In this document: positions 29,859 through 37,817 of the stretch, piece by piece | Layout of the letters: each line of letters opens with the position of its first letter | How positions within the stretch are numbered: the first letter of the stretch is position 1 | Source: Corynebacterium kalidii | GTDB taxonomy: Bacteria > Actinomycetota > Actinomycetes > Mycobacteriales > Mycobacteriaceae | Direction: 5' to 3' | Assembly (NCBI RefSeq): GCF_022869005.1 | Contig: NZ_JALIEA010000017.1 | Coordinates: 62,001-126,000 of the forward strand | DNA: 64,000 bases | Translations under genes and position numbers: made by a program | The notes under the pieces: model-generated | Told to the model about the DNA's origin: nothing | What the model saw: only the letters and a program-made list of their open reading frames with translations | Databases searched by the model: none

Positions 29859-31289
29859 ATGACTACCGTCATCGATTTCAGCGCCAGATTCCCGTCTGGC
29901 GCGTCCATCAAGGCGGCCGGGCACGACGGTGTGGTCGCGTACATCTCGCCGGCTCGTGAGAGCTGGATGCAGGCGAAGCCGCTGACGAAGGCCCGCGTCG
30001 ACGAGTACCGGTCCGCCGGGCTGCAGGTCGCCGTCGTGTGGCAGTACGGCGCCGGGACCGCATCGGCGTCGGACGTGATGCGCGGCGCCGCGGGTGGACG
30101 GGCGGATGCGGAAGCCGCACAGAAGCAGCTCAACCAGATCGGGCTGAGCGGTCACCCCGTGTTCTTCGCGTGCGATTTCGACATCAGCCTGGCGCAGTGG
30201 AACTCGACCGCGGTGGAGTATTTCCGGGCGGCGGGGGAGGTCCTCGGCCGGCATCGCGTCGGTATCTACGGACACTCCCGCGTCGTCCACTGGGCCATGG
30301 AGGACGACGTCGTCGCGCAGGTGGCCCCGGGCCGGGTCCTCGGGTGGGTCACGCGCTCCTGGTCCGGCGGGCACACCGGCGCCGACTACGCCGTGCTGTA
30401 CCAGCGCGTGCACAACGTCGGCGGGCCCGACGGCGTGCAGATCGACATCAACGACGCCCTACACGGGGAGTGGGGGCACCGGGCGATCCCGAAGCCCAAG
30501 CCGCCGGCGGTCGACCTGGCCCGTCTGCCGCGGGTCGACGATACGATCTGGCTGAACAAGCACTACACCCCGGGGCGCGTCTGGAAGGGCGTGTCCCGGA
30601 AGGTCGAGTACATCACCCGCCACCACATGGGCGGGATCGGTGACACTCAGCAGTGCTGGAACTGGTGGCAGGACCGGAAGGCGAGCGCGCACTACGCCGT
30701 GGACCCGCACGGCAAGGTCGGCCAGCTCGTCCGCGACGAGGACACCGCCTGGTCGAACGCGGACGACGCCTCCAACGCGGTGTCCATCGCCATCGAGCAC
30801 TCCAACTCCGCGGGCCCGGCCCAGGACTGGCCGATCTCGACCAAGACGATCGACGCCGGCGCCCGGCTGGCCGCCGAACTGTGCCTCAAGCACGAGCTCG
30901 GCAGGCCCCAGTTCGGCAAGAACATCCGCGACCACTGCGAATTCGGGGCCACCGCCTGCCCCTACCACCTGCGCAACGGCGGCAAGTACCACGACCGGTG
31001 GATGCGCGTCGCCCAGGAGCACTACGACCAGATCACGACTCAGTCCGAGGAGGACGAGATGACACCTGAAGATCGCACGCTGCTGCGGCTGGTCCTGGAC
31101 CAGATCGCCGGCCCGGGCCGCACACCCGACGGCACGCCGTCGTACGGCGGCTGGGACATCGACTCGATCATCACCGCCGGTAAGGCGAAGCTCCGGGAGA
31201 CCGGGGGCTGCACTGTGCCGGAGATGATCGCCATCGTCGGCGAGGACAAGCTCCGCGCCATCATCGCAGAAGGGAAGGCACAGTCATGA
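29859..31289 (+). CDS. Endolysin: DUF1906 hydrolase-like domain plus peptidoglycan amidase
   Basis: A 476-residue enzyme. Residues about 3-205 are a DUF1906 (Rv2525c-like, glycoside-hydrolase fold) domain: VIDFSARFPSGASIKAAGHD, FFACDFDISLAQWN, VGIYGHSRVVHWAM. Residues about 225-375 are an Amidase_2/PGRP domain with zinc ligands His255, His359 and Cys367 (ITRHHMGG, RDHCEFGATACPYH). The tail (about 395-476) is a helical, possibly wall-binding part. ATG 29859 is chosen for its spacing to GAAAGGGG; GTG 29850 and ATG 29853 are too close. It breaks the mycolata wall at lysis. Confidence 0.9.
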   Translation: MTTVIDFSARFPSGASIKAAGHDGVVAYISPARESWMQAKPLTKARVDEYRSAGLQVAVVWQYGAGTASASDVMRGAAGGRADAEAAQKQLNQIGLSGHPVFFACDFDISLAQWNSTAVEYFRAAGEVLGRHRVGIYGHSRVVHWAMEDDVVAQVAPGRVLGWVTRSWSGGHTGADYAVLYQRVHNVGGPDGVQIDINDALHGEWGHRAIPKPKPPAVDLARLPRVDDTIWLNKHYTPGRVWKGVSRKVEYITRHHMGGIGDTQQCWNWWQDRKASAHYAVDPHGKVGQLVRDEDTAWSNADDASNAVSIAIEHSNSAGPAQDWPISTKTIDAGARLAAELCLKHELGRPQFGKNIRDHCEFGATACPYHLRNGGKYHDRWMRVAQEHYDQITTQSEEDEMTPEDRTLLRLVLDQIAGPGRTPDGTPSYGGWDIDSIITAGKAKLRETGGCTVPEMIAIVGEDKLRAIIAEGKAQS

Positions 31290-31738
31290 CCGAACAGAAG
31301 CGCACTACGAAGTGGTCCCAGCCCTGGTTCATCCGGCGGGCCTGCTACGCCATCGTCGGCCTGGTGCTCCTGGCCCTCGCCGGCCTCGGCTTCATCGAGG
31401 AGGGACAGATCGACAGCATCGCCGCGTCCCCGATCCTCGGTACCGCGATCGCGTGGATGGCCGCCGCGAAGACCCACCCCGGCTCCGACTCGACAACGAC
31501 GAATGAGGACCTGGAGGTGTCGCAGCGTGCCCGTGCGGAGCTGCAGACCCAGATCACCGCCCTGCAGTCGCAGATCGGCGAGCAGGTGCAGTCTGCTCTG
31601 TCCGGGGTGGTGGATGCGCTGCCGGACCGGGTGCAGGACGCGGTCCGCAGGGTGTACGACGAGCCCTACGGCCGCCACGACGCCGCGGCCCCGGAGCCTG
31701 ACCCCGCCGGACCCGGGCGGTACCCAGGGAGCCTGTGA
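31286..31738 (+). CDS. Holin-like membrane protein with coiled coil
   Basis: A 150-residue protein: a basic N-terminus, two hydrophobic segments (YAIVGLVLLALAGLGF, SPILGTAIAWMAAAK), then a coiled-coil region (RAELQTQITALQSQIGEQVQ) and Pro-rich tail. It overlaps the endolysin by ATGA. Class-II holin topology fits. It would make membrane holes timed for lysis; the exact role is inferred from position and shape. Confidence 0.72.
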   Translation: MTEQKRTTKWSQPWFIRRACYAIVGLVLLALAGLGFIEEGQIDSIAASPILGTAIAWMAAAKTHPGSDSTTTNEDLEVSQRARAELQTQITALQSQIGEQVQSALSGVVDALPDRVQDAVRRVYDEPYGRHDAAAPEPDPAGPGRYPGSL

Positions 31739-32163
31739 TGCGCCGGGTCGACTACCTCCTCGCCCGCGGCTACACCGCCCTGCGGTCGGGGTGGGTCGTG
31801 CTCGGCGTCATCGGCCTGGCGACGATCATCCGCGGAGCTTTCTACTTGCCCGCCGTCGTCCGAGAATCTGACCGACTACCCACGGTGGAGCGATTCGCCC
31901 CGCTGTCGGTCTGGGCCGCGGTGTGGATCACTGTCGGCGTGCTCGCGGTGGTCTGCGCGGTACGGCGCCGACACCTCGGCCTCGGTGTCGCCGTGGTCAC
32001 CGCCCTGCCCGCCGGGTGGGGCACGCTCTACCTCGGCGCCTGGATCGCCGGATGGTCCCAGGCGGGCTACATCACCGCGCTGACGTACCTGCTGGTGGCG
32101 TGCCTGACCCTGGCGTACTACGCCCGCGCCGCCATCGACGACGAGGGGGAGGTGGCGTCATGA
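31738..32163 (+). CDS. Multi-pass membrane protein of the lysis cassette
   Basis: A 141-residue protein with four hydrophobic helices (about 20-40, 57-77, 84-103, 109-128) and short polar loops. It starts at ATG 31738, overlapping the holin-like stop by one base. No named family is recognised; it may be a second holin or holin-regulating protein. Confidence 0.65.
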   Translation: MRRVDYLLARGYTALRSGWVVLGVIGLATIIRGAFYLPAVVRESDRLPTVERFAPLSVWAAVWITVGVLAVVCAVRRRHLGLGVAVVTALPAGWGTLYLGAWIAGWSQAGYITALTYLLVACLTLAYYARAAIDDEGEVAS

Positions 32164-32519
32164 GCCTGGAGGTAGGACTGTGGGGACTGCTCGGTGCCCT
32201 GGTGACCGGTGTTTTCGGCGTCCTCGCGCAGCGGGTCATCGCGCAGAGTGCGATACAGAAAGCCCGGGTCGAGGCGAAGGCGACGACCGTACAGACCGAC
32301 AGTCAGCGGATCCAGTCCCTGTGGGATCGGGTTGATACCCTCTCGTCACAGGTCAGTACGCTGCAGACTCAGGTGCTAGACCTGCGGTCGGAGCTGGGCG
32401 CGGAGCAGTCGAAGCGTCATGCCCTGGTGCAGCATGTGCATGACTGGCGGACGCTGCATCCGGACCGCGGGTCGTGGCCTCGGCTTCCCCCGATCTTGCA
32501 CGATGACCTGGCGACGTGA
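32160..32519 (+). CDS. Membrane-anchored coiled-coil protein of the lysis cassette
   Basis: A 119-residue protein: an N-terminal hydrophobic helix (VGLWGLLGALVTGVFGVLAQ), a long coiled coil (WDRVDTLSSQVSTLQTQVLD) and a basic Pro-rich end. This resembles spanin-like or holin-associated proteins that follow endolysins in actinophages. ATGA overlap with the preceding gene. Confidence 0.62.
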   Translation: MSLEVGLWGLLGALVTGVFGVLAQRVIAQSAIQKARVEAKATTVQTDSQRIQSLWDRVDTLSSQVSTLQTQVLDLRSELGAEQSKRHALVQHVHDWRTLHPDRGSWPRLPPILHDDLAT

Positions 32520-32657
32520 GGTGGCGTCATTCGTGGCGGGGGGTGCGCCACGGTCCCGGCAGGTCACCTATGTCAAGCGTACGATGGACCTATCAGGACG
32601 AGCGGAATCGCCGATCGTCCTCAATGGCCCGGGGACGGGCCGGTACAGAGGTGCAGC

Positions 32658-33095
32658 ATGACTGCAAACATCCGTAAACCCCAGTGGCTCAACGACCTCT
32701 CCAACAGATTCACCCGAAAGCCAGAAGCGGTGACAAACCTCATCTCACGGACGAGTGCCTCGTTCCGGCTCGTGTGGTGGCCAGCCTCCCACCACATCGA
32801 AGAAGAGCTTCCCGGTCTCCTCGAGAGCATCGCGATCAACGTTGGGCTGGTCGTGGAGGTCGAGGTACCTGACGGCGAGTGGATCATCCCCGACGGCGAC
32901 CTGGTTGTCATGGGCGCGCAAGTCCCGGTCGTCAGTGTCGGACATCTACGCTCGAATGAGGCCCGGGTGTGGTTGTCCGACGACCGGTCGCTGACGTTCG
33001 ATGTGGTCTACCCTGACGAGAGTGTGCGCCTGTGGTCCAGGATGTTCCCTGGCAAGCAGGACACTCAGTGGGTCGACGACGGAGGCCATCAGTAA
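32658..33095 (+). CDS. Phage or cargo protein of unknown function
   Basis: A 145-residue protein not overlapping its neighbours and with its own likely promoter (TACGAT at 32,580-32,585). It has a basic N-terminus, the segment FRLVWWPASHHIEEELPGLL and a beta-rich second half. No family recognised. Being last in the phage and separately promoted, it may be a lysogenic conversion (moron) gene. Confidence 0.6.
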   Translation: MTANIRKPQWLNDLSNRFTRKPEAVTNLISRTSASFRLVWWPASHHIEEELPGLLESIAINVGLVVEVEVPDGEWIIPDGDLVVMGAQVPVVSVGHLRSNEARVWLSDDRSLTFDVVYPDESVRLWSRMFPGKQDTQWVDDGGHQ

Positions 33096-33252
33096 CCGGC
33101 CTCCTCGATGAGAGTTCGACCCCGCGCTTTCGGTGGAGTTTCCGCATTGGCCAGCGGGCCACAGTCTCGGAGCGGTAGCGTCAGTCCGTGGCGGGGCCCC
33201 TAGACCCGCCCGGGTTGAGCGCCGACAGTCCCTCCGCGGCCGCTCCCCAACA

Positions 33253-33286
33253 GCCCCCACCGTCACACGGACGGTGGGGGCCTTTT
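33253..33286 (+). terminator. Strong terminator at the right end of the prophage genes
   Basis: GCCCCCACCGT (33253-33263) pairs perfectly with ACGGTGGGGGC (33271-33281), followed by CTTTTC. It is the best intrinsic terminator of the phage part and marks its right transcription limit. Confidence 0.85.
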
Positions 33287-33973
33287 CTCGTGCGGGTCAG
33301 CTCTAGTCTGTAGTTCTGAGGAAATGCTCGGCGACGACGACGCCTATCGAGTAACAGGGAATTCGGCTGGTCGAAATGCGGATTCGCGACCCGAGAGGAC
33401 CGCCGGCGTCATTCCGAATCCATCCGGCCGCGGGCTCCGTTCCGCTCATTCGAGGCGCCGCCAGGCGCACCATGGTATGCCGCTGACCTGCGGCACAGAG
33501 ATGCCGGCAGGTAGACGATTCCGGTAAAAGGTGCTACTAAAATCATCACCGAGCCCCTACTGCGATCGGCGGTTCGACACCCTCGCCGCGTGTTCACAAC
33601 CTCACGGGGAACTACACCTAGTCTCGATCTCGATTTCCTGGCATAGCTCGCATTCGTTGCCTGAAATGCTAGGTTATTGAGTGCCGAGTGCCGAGTGCGC
33701 GCAGCGCGAAGCCGGACTCCCCCTTTGTGGGCGTTGACATCGTGTGCTTCTTCAACGGCAATTGTGAACCTGAGTCGCCGTAATTACGAATCTACTTCAT
33801 AACTGCAGGTTTCCGCACACTCAAGATTACTGCTCTCGTCGACCATCGTGTTATTGAATCGGTCTATTTGTGATAGTACGACACGATTCTGAAACATCGA
33901 TGGGAGATCGAATTAAGTCACATCGATCCTCTGAGGCGACGGCAAAAACACACCTACAGGCCAGCACAACCTG
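33287..33973. other. Low-GC border region without a convincing gene
   Basis: About 690 bases with lower GC than the neighbours. No open frame has a family match or ribosome site. A short tandem GTGCCGA repeat (GTGCCGAGTGCCGAGTGCGCGCAGCGC, about 33,681-33,707) is visible. It may hold the phage attachment site, but the left end is outside the window so no att pair can be found. Confidence 0.4.
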
Positions 33974-34918
33974 TTAGGCGGTGTCGAGGGAAATCGCGGT
34001 TCCTGACACTGTGATACCGCCCTCAGGCGGCACTTTGACGAGGAGCAGGCTGGGGCGACCGACATGTCGTCCCTGGCGGACGATGATCTGAAGAGGAGTC
34101 GTAATTGTTCCTAGCTCGCGAAGATATCCTCCGAATGCCGCCGCGGCTGATCCCGTTGCGGGATCCTCGGTGATATCGCCGACCGGGAAGAGGTTACGCG
34201 CATCCACACAGAGGGGCGAAGTGTCATCAGAGTCCTGACGGCAGACGATCGTCACCGTTCCGGGCCATCCCTGCGTATCCATTAATGCACGTATGGCGTC
34301 GGGGTCGAAGGAGAATGTGTCGAAGACCTCCTGGGTGCGGATGGCAATGATGGGATGCCAGTTCCCGGCATATGCTTCGTGCGGCGGCCAGTGCTCGTCC
34401 AGGTCGGAGCGGCTCAGGCCCAGGAGTGAGAGCAGGGTGTCCGCGACGTCACTATCAAGGTCGCGAATCCTCGGTTCGACGCTCGTAAAAGAGGCTGTGA
34501 CGGGAGTGTCAGTCAGGCCTCCGCCAGAGGTGATACTCTCCGCTGTAGATGTGTCGACGATGACTCGGCCCACGGCAGTCTCGAGCGTGAAGGGGCCGAC
34601 TCCTCGTTGCTGCGCGAGAGCGACTGCCGCTGCGACGGTAGCATGACCGCAGAAGGGCACCTCCGCTTCGGGGGAGAAGTAGCGTACACGCAGCGTTCGG
34701 TCGTCAGTCTCGTTGCTTGCGGGGATCAAGAATGCCGTTTCGGAGTAGCCGATGTCGGAGGCGATCTGCTGCATCGCTGATTCGGTGAGTGTGGACGCAT
34801 CGAGGACAATGCCGGCCGGATTTCCTCCGCCGAGCTCGGAGGCGAATGCCGCGAGACGAAGGAGCTCTACTGGCGACCGGGAGGATCTTATCGGGGACGT
34901 CGGTTGCAATGAAGGCAT
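33974..34918 (-). CDS. PhzF-family epimerase/isomerase
   Basis: A 314-residue protein with the PhzF family's landmarks: GNPAGIVL near the start, the SETAF motif holding the catalytic Glu, FSPEAEVPFCGHAT and a C-terminal EDPATGSAAAAFGGYL. These proteins fold as twin hot-dog barrels and isomerise or epimerise small acids. The substrate here is unknown. The start is uncertain: ATG 34918 is used, ATG 34984 is also open, and neither has a clear ribosome site. Its codon use is less GC-biased than the core genes, consistent with transfer. Confidence 0.85.
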   Translation of the reverse strand: MPSLQPTSPIRSSRSPVELLRLAAFASELGGGNPAGIVLDASTLTESAMQQIASDIGYSETAFLIPASNETDDRTLRVRYFSPEAEVPFCGHATVAAAVALAQQRGVGPFTLETAVGRVIVDTSTAESITSGGGLTDTPVTASFTSVEPRIRDLDSDVADTLLSLLGLSRSDLDEHWPPHEAYAGNWHPIIAIRTQEVFDTFSFDPDAIRALMDTQGWPGTVTIVCRQDSDDTSPLCVDARNLFPVGDITEDPATGSAAAAFGGYLRELGTITTPLQIIVRQGRHVGRPSLLLVKVPPEGGITVSGTAISLDTA

Positions 34919-35006
34919 GCGGTAAGAATGCCACAAGCCCGTGCCAAGAGGTGAATCGCTCCGGGGGTAATGGAGGCAGGGCAAGTTGGAAGAAGGAGAT
35001 CCTCAC

Positions 35007-35262
35007 GTGCCGGTGGAATACACCGACGAACTCAACGCTCGTGCCGTCGAGATCGTCATGGATGTCCAGGTGGATTCGGACACCGCGATCGGGACGATCA
35101 CCCGTATAGCGAGCGATCTTGGTCTCAACAATGAGCTCCCGCGGACCTGGGTGTGTAAGTACAAGGACTTGGGCAAGACCGGACTGACTGAGTCGGCCGA
35201 TCTTGAAGCGAGCGTCGGTTTTCTTCGCGGCGGAGCTAGTGTCGCGATACGTTAATTCCTAA
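35007..35262 (+). pseudogene. Frame-broken remnant of an IS3-family transposase orfA
   Basis: From GTG 35007 the frame reads VEYTDELNARAVEIVMDVQ and a helix-turn-helix (IASDLGLNNELPRTWV) as in IS3 orfA. The frame later degenerates, while a different frame near 35,214-35,262 reads KRASVFFAAEL..., matching the typical orfA end (…ASAFFAAELDR). No orfB follows. It is a degraded insertion sequence copy. Confidence 0.7.
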
Positions 35263-35861
35263 CTGCTCCGTGGTGTGGGCAAATAAACCTCACCCAACAA
35301 CCCTGAACTCGTCCCGATCCTGGGCGACGGTGACCAGCAGATTATGGAGTGTATGCGACATGCCGGACGTGGAACTGGACACCGGGCGTACCGGTGCACA
35401 CTGTCGGGGTTACACCGCCTACCCTGCAGGAGCTGCCGTATGACGACGCCGACGTACCGTGCGACCTAGGGCAGCCAGGCAAAGGTGAACAACGCTCACT
35501 GTGGTTCGGATTCCGGTAGTATCGGCACAGCGTCTCCAGTCCCATGGAAGCGCTCTGTGGAAGGCTCCCGGTGCCAGCCGACACTAGCGCCTGGAGTAGT
35601 CGGATCTGCCTAACGCGGCCCCGATAATGGGCCCCATCGCCTTCGGGCGGTGGGGCCTTCATCATCGTCTGCGCGGAATCTGGCAGACGTCGGCATCCTT
35701 GATCCGCCCGTTGACTCGGGTGGGCTCGCGGTGCATCCGGCGTTGGGAGTTGCCCGTATTCTGCCCGTACCAGACTGCGCGTAGTCCGATTCAGACGCCG
35801 TCATGCGTGCCATGCGATGCCGATGACCTGCGATGATTCACTGACCTGTATAGGGGGCTAG
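35263..35861. other. Non-coding border region with an orphan terminator
   Basis: About 600 bases with short open frames but no supported gene. A strong hairpin at 35,630-35,657 is present. It lies between the IS remnant and the acyl-CoA dehydrogenase remnant and looks like decayed or transferred sequence. Confidence 0.4.
35630..35660 (+). terminator. Orphan intrinsic terminator
   Basis: GGCCCCATCGCC (35630-35641), loop TTCG, GGCGGTGGGGCC (35646-35657), then TTC. It is perfect over 12 pairs but no gene ends just before it on either strand. Confidence 0.7.
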
Positions 35862-35930
35862 ATCACCCAGATCTACGAAGGCACCAACCAGATCTGCCGC
35901 ATGGTGATGGGCCGCCAGATCCTCAAGTAG
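35862..35930 (+). pseudogene. C-terminal 22 codons of an acyl-CoA dehydrogenase gene
   Basis: The frame reads ITQIYEGTNQICRMVMGRQ then ILK and a TAG stop. IYEGTNQIQR-x-V-x-GR-x-L is the conserved C-terminal end of acyl-CoA dehydrogenases. Upstream the frame is closed by a TAG at 35,859. Only this end remains, with the gene's terminator behind it, so the rest lies elsewhere or was lost when the adjacent region inserted. Confidence 0.75.
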
Positions 35931-35982
35931 AGGTCAGAGGGTCCGGTGCCCCCTGCAGGGCAGGCGGGGCACCACACAGTAA

Positions 35983-36008
35983 ACCCCCGGCCCAATGGGT
36001 CGGGGGTC
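35983..36008 (+). terminator. Terminator after the acyl-CoA dehydrogenase remnant
   Basis: ACCCCCGGCCC (35983-35993) pairs with GGTCGGGGGT (35998-36007) with one G/T-type pairing and an AATG loop. It presumably ended the former dehydrogenase transcript and may also serve the leftward DUF402 transcript. Confidence 0.65.
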
Positions 36009-36206
36009 AACTGCTGACGTTTCAAGAGGAGAATGCTCAGCTGCCGTATACGAGGTGTCCTTCCGGTCGCTTCTGTGCCTGTCGGCCACCGTTGCGGCGG
36101 CTCTGACAAGTAATCTACGGCCGGGGTCTGGCAGGACGCTGGTAACGGCCTGCGGCGTCAGTGGAAGTTCACGTAGCGGTCGCGCAAGGGGGGGCAGGCA
36201 CGGGGG

Positions 36207-36752
36207 TCACAGGTCCTCCGGTGCCGCGTAGTCGACGGTGTCGGCCCAGGACAGGCGGAACCCCCGGGACGCCAGCCAGGGTTCCACCCCGCCGGCGCCG
36301 AGCATGCCGTCGATGAGCTGTTGGGACGCCCCCAGTGCCCGCGCGGCGGTGGGGGCGTCGATGTAGCCGGCGGTGAGTGCCTCCCCGAGCTCCTCCAGGT
36401 CGAGCACCTCCCACCGGCCGCCGGCGTAGGTGACCAGGTCCACGTACAGGTCTGTGGTGCGCCAGAGGCCGTCGGCGGGTTCGGTGCGGGCGATGTCGAC
36501 GTAGAGGTCCTGGCCGGGGAACCTGCCGCCGTGACCGTCCCGGAAGTGGAAGCGGTTCACGCGGAGGTCGAGGTCGGGGATCAGCCAGCTCTCCAGGTAG
36601 CCGAAGCGGGGGTGGTCGGCCGGGCGTGCCATGTACAGCATGCCGTCACGCAGCGCCCAGCGCTCGACCTGCCGGCGGAACCCCTTGGGGTCGGTGTTGA
36701 CCTTCCCCGCGATGTCGAAGGTCTCGGTCTTGGGGTGGTGGAGGTCGCTCAT
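36207..36752 (-). CDS. DUF402-domain protein
   Basis: A 181-residue protein with the DUF402 core: FRDGHGGRFPGQDLYVDIAR, TTDLYVDLVTYAGGRWEVLD, then the helix EALTAGYIDAPTAARALGAS. Characterised DUF402 members (FomD and SA0684-type) are nucleotide hydrolases with Asp-bound metals; the Asp residues of DLYVD and DLEEL fit. It is downstream of the secreted-protein gene by 30 bases and probably shares its transcript. Confidence 0.82.
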   Translation of the reverse strand: MSDLHHPKTETFDIAGKVNTDPKGFRRQVERWALRDGMLYMARPADHPRFGYLESWLIPDLDLRVNRFHFRDGHGGRFPGQDLYVDIARTEPADGLWRTTDLYVDLVTYAGGRWEVLDLEELGEALTAGYIDAPTAARALGASQQLIDGMLGAGGVEPWLASRGFRLSWADTVDYAAPEDL

Positions 36753-36782
36753 CGGAACGTGTCGGCCGCGGTGTGCAGGGGA

Positions 36783-37538
36783 CTACCGGACGTTGAAGAT
36801 CCCGGCGGTCGGCAGGAAGGTGCAGTTGCCCTGGGTGCCTTCTTCGTCGGTGGTGACGCCACCCTCCAGCAGTGCCAGGACGTGCCCGGGGCCGGTGTCC
36901 GCCAGGCCGTTGATCGTGGCGGGGCCCTCCGGGTTGATCCCGCCGTAGCCCAGCGGGGTCTGGCCGACGCGGCCGTTGTTGATGTTGACCCAGTGCACGC
37001 GCATGCCGGTGTTCTGCTGCTCCGCGACCGTGCCGGTGCCCAGCGCGGTGAAGACGAAGGAGACGTGGCCGGCGGGGACACCGGGAAGCGGCAACGGGGC
37101 GGGGCCCGGTACGCCCATCGCCATGCCGACGGCGTTGCTCGTGCCGCCGATGCAGTTCTGTGCCAGCGTGGGCCACCCGAACTGGGTGAAGCCGGGCCCG
37201 TTCTCCGGGATGCCGACACCGGGTTCACCGTCGCCACGGAAGAAGCCGACGACGCGCTTGAGGATGCCGCTGACGTTCTCCGGGACCTCCGGGCGGTTTG
37301 CGAAGTCCTCGATCTGCTGGAGCAGCTCGGGGGTGGGGCGCCCGAGGTTGTCGATCGGCAGCGGCGGGAGGCCGGGGAGTGCCGGTGCGGGAGCGGAGTG
37401 GGCTGCGGGCGCGGCGGCCAGGGCCGTACCTGTGGAGACGGCGACTGCGGTCAGGACGGCGGACAGCGCGCGGGGGACGCGGCGGGCCGGTCGTTCGGTC
37501 CGGGCCGGGCGCGCGGTACGGGTGAGCTGGGAAAGCAC
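36783..37538 (-). CDS. Secreted protein of unknown function
   Basis: A 251-residue protein. From the GTG at 37538 (GAGAGG ribosome site upstream) a signal peptide is seen: Arg-rich start, hydrophobic core ALSAVLTAVAVSTGTALAAA, then cleavage after AHSA. The mature protein has NRPEVPENVSGILKRVVGFF and two Cys (near ..NCIGG.. and ..GNCTF..) which may pair. Related secreted proteins occur across Corynebacteriales; function unknown. ATG 37643 would add 35 residues and hide the signal sequence, so it is not preferred. Confidence 0.75.
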   Translation of the reverse strand: MLSQLTRTARPARTERPARRVPRALSAVLTAVAVSTGTALAAAPAAHSAPAPALPGLPPLPIDNLGRPTPELLQQIEDFANRPEVPENVSGILKRVVGFFRGDGEPGVGIPENGPGFTQFGWPTLAQNCIGGTSNAVGMAMGVPGPAPLPLPGVPAGHVSFVFTALGTGTVAEQQNTGMRVHWVNINNGRVGQTPLGYGGINPEGPATINGLADTGPGHVLALLEGGVTTDEEGTQGNCTFLPTAGIFNVR

Positions 37539-37616
37539 GGGCAGCCTCTCGGTGGTTGTGAATCGTGTCGTCGGTGGGAACGCCACGAGCGCATCAAACG
37601 TCACATTCGCCCCAAC

Positions 37617-37632
37617 AGTAACACGAGTAACA
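37617..37632. promoter_or_regulatory. Direct repeat AGTAACA-CG-AGTAACA in the typA/secreted-gene divergent region
   Basis: Two identical 7-base units lie 9 bases apart in the 279-base region between the leftward secreted-protein gene and rightward typA. Tandem GTAAC units are typical of response-regulator sites such as MtrA in actinobacteria. The link is inference. Confidence 0.4.
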
Positions 37633-37817
37633 TTCGGGGCCAAGGTTCTCTTTTGACCACCATATCAGTGAGGGGCGTTCACCCGCGCCGGAATCGGTCG
37701 ATGAGAAAAATCCGCGTTGTGTCGAGTACCCTGGAACGTCGTCGTCCCCCGAGGGGCCTGTGAGGGGTCCCGGGCCCCCGACCACGACTGACTCCCAATT
37801 AGGAAGCTGAAGGATCT

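Noticed and set aside
31286-31738. RYPGSL at the end of the holin-like protein as a third copy of the PG/YP tag
   Set aside because: It is in frame in a Pro-rich tail, lacks the G-run stop context and the second PG motif.
1-33100. CRISPR array or anti-CRISPR locus
   Set aside because: No regular direct repeats with spacers were seen, and no known anti-CRISPR or Aca signature is recognisable.
33160-33240. Possible tRNA or tRNA end at the right border as attachment site
   Set aside because: No acceptor stem or complete T arm could be paired; no tRNA cloverleaf forms.
33541-33600. GGTTCGACACC resembling a tRNA T arm
   Set aside because: Flanking bases do not form a T stem or acceptor, so it is not a tRNA fragment that can be supported.
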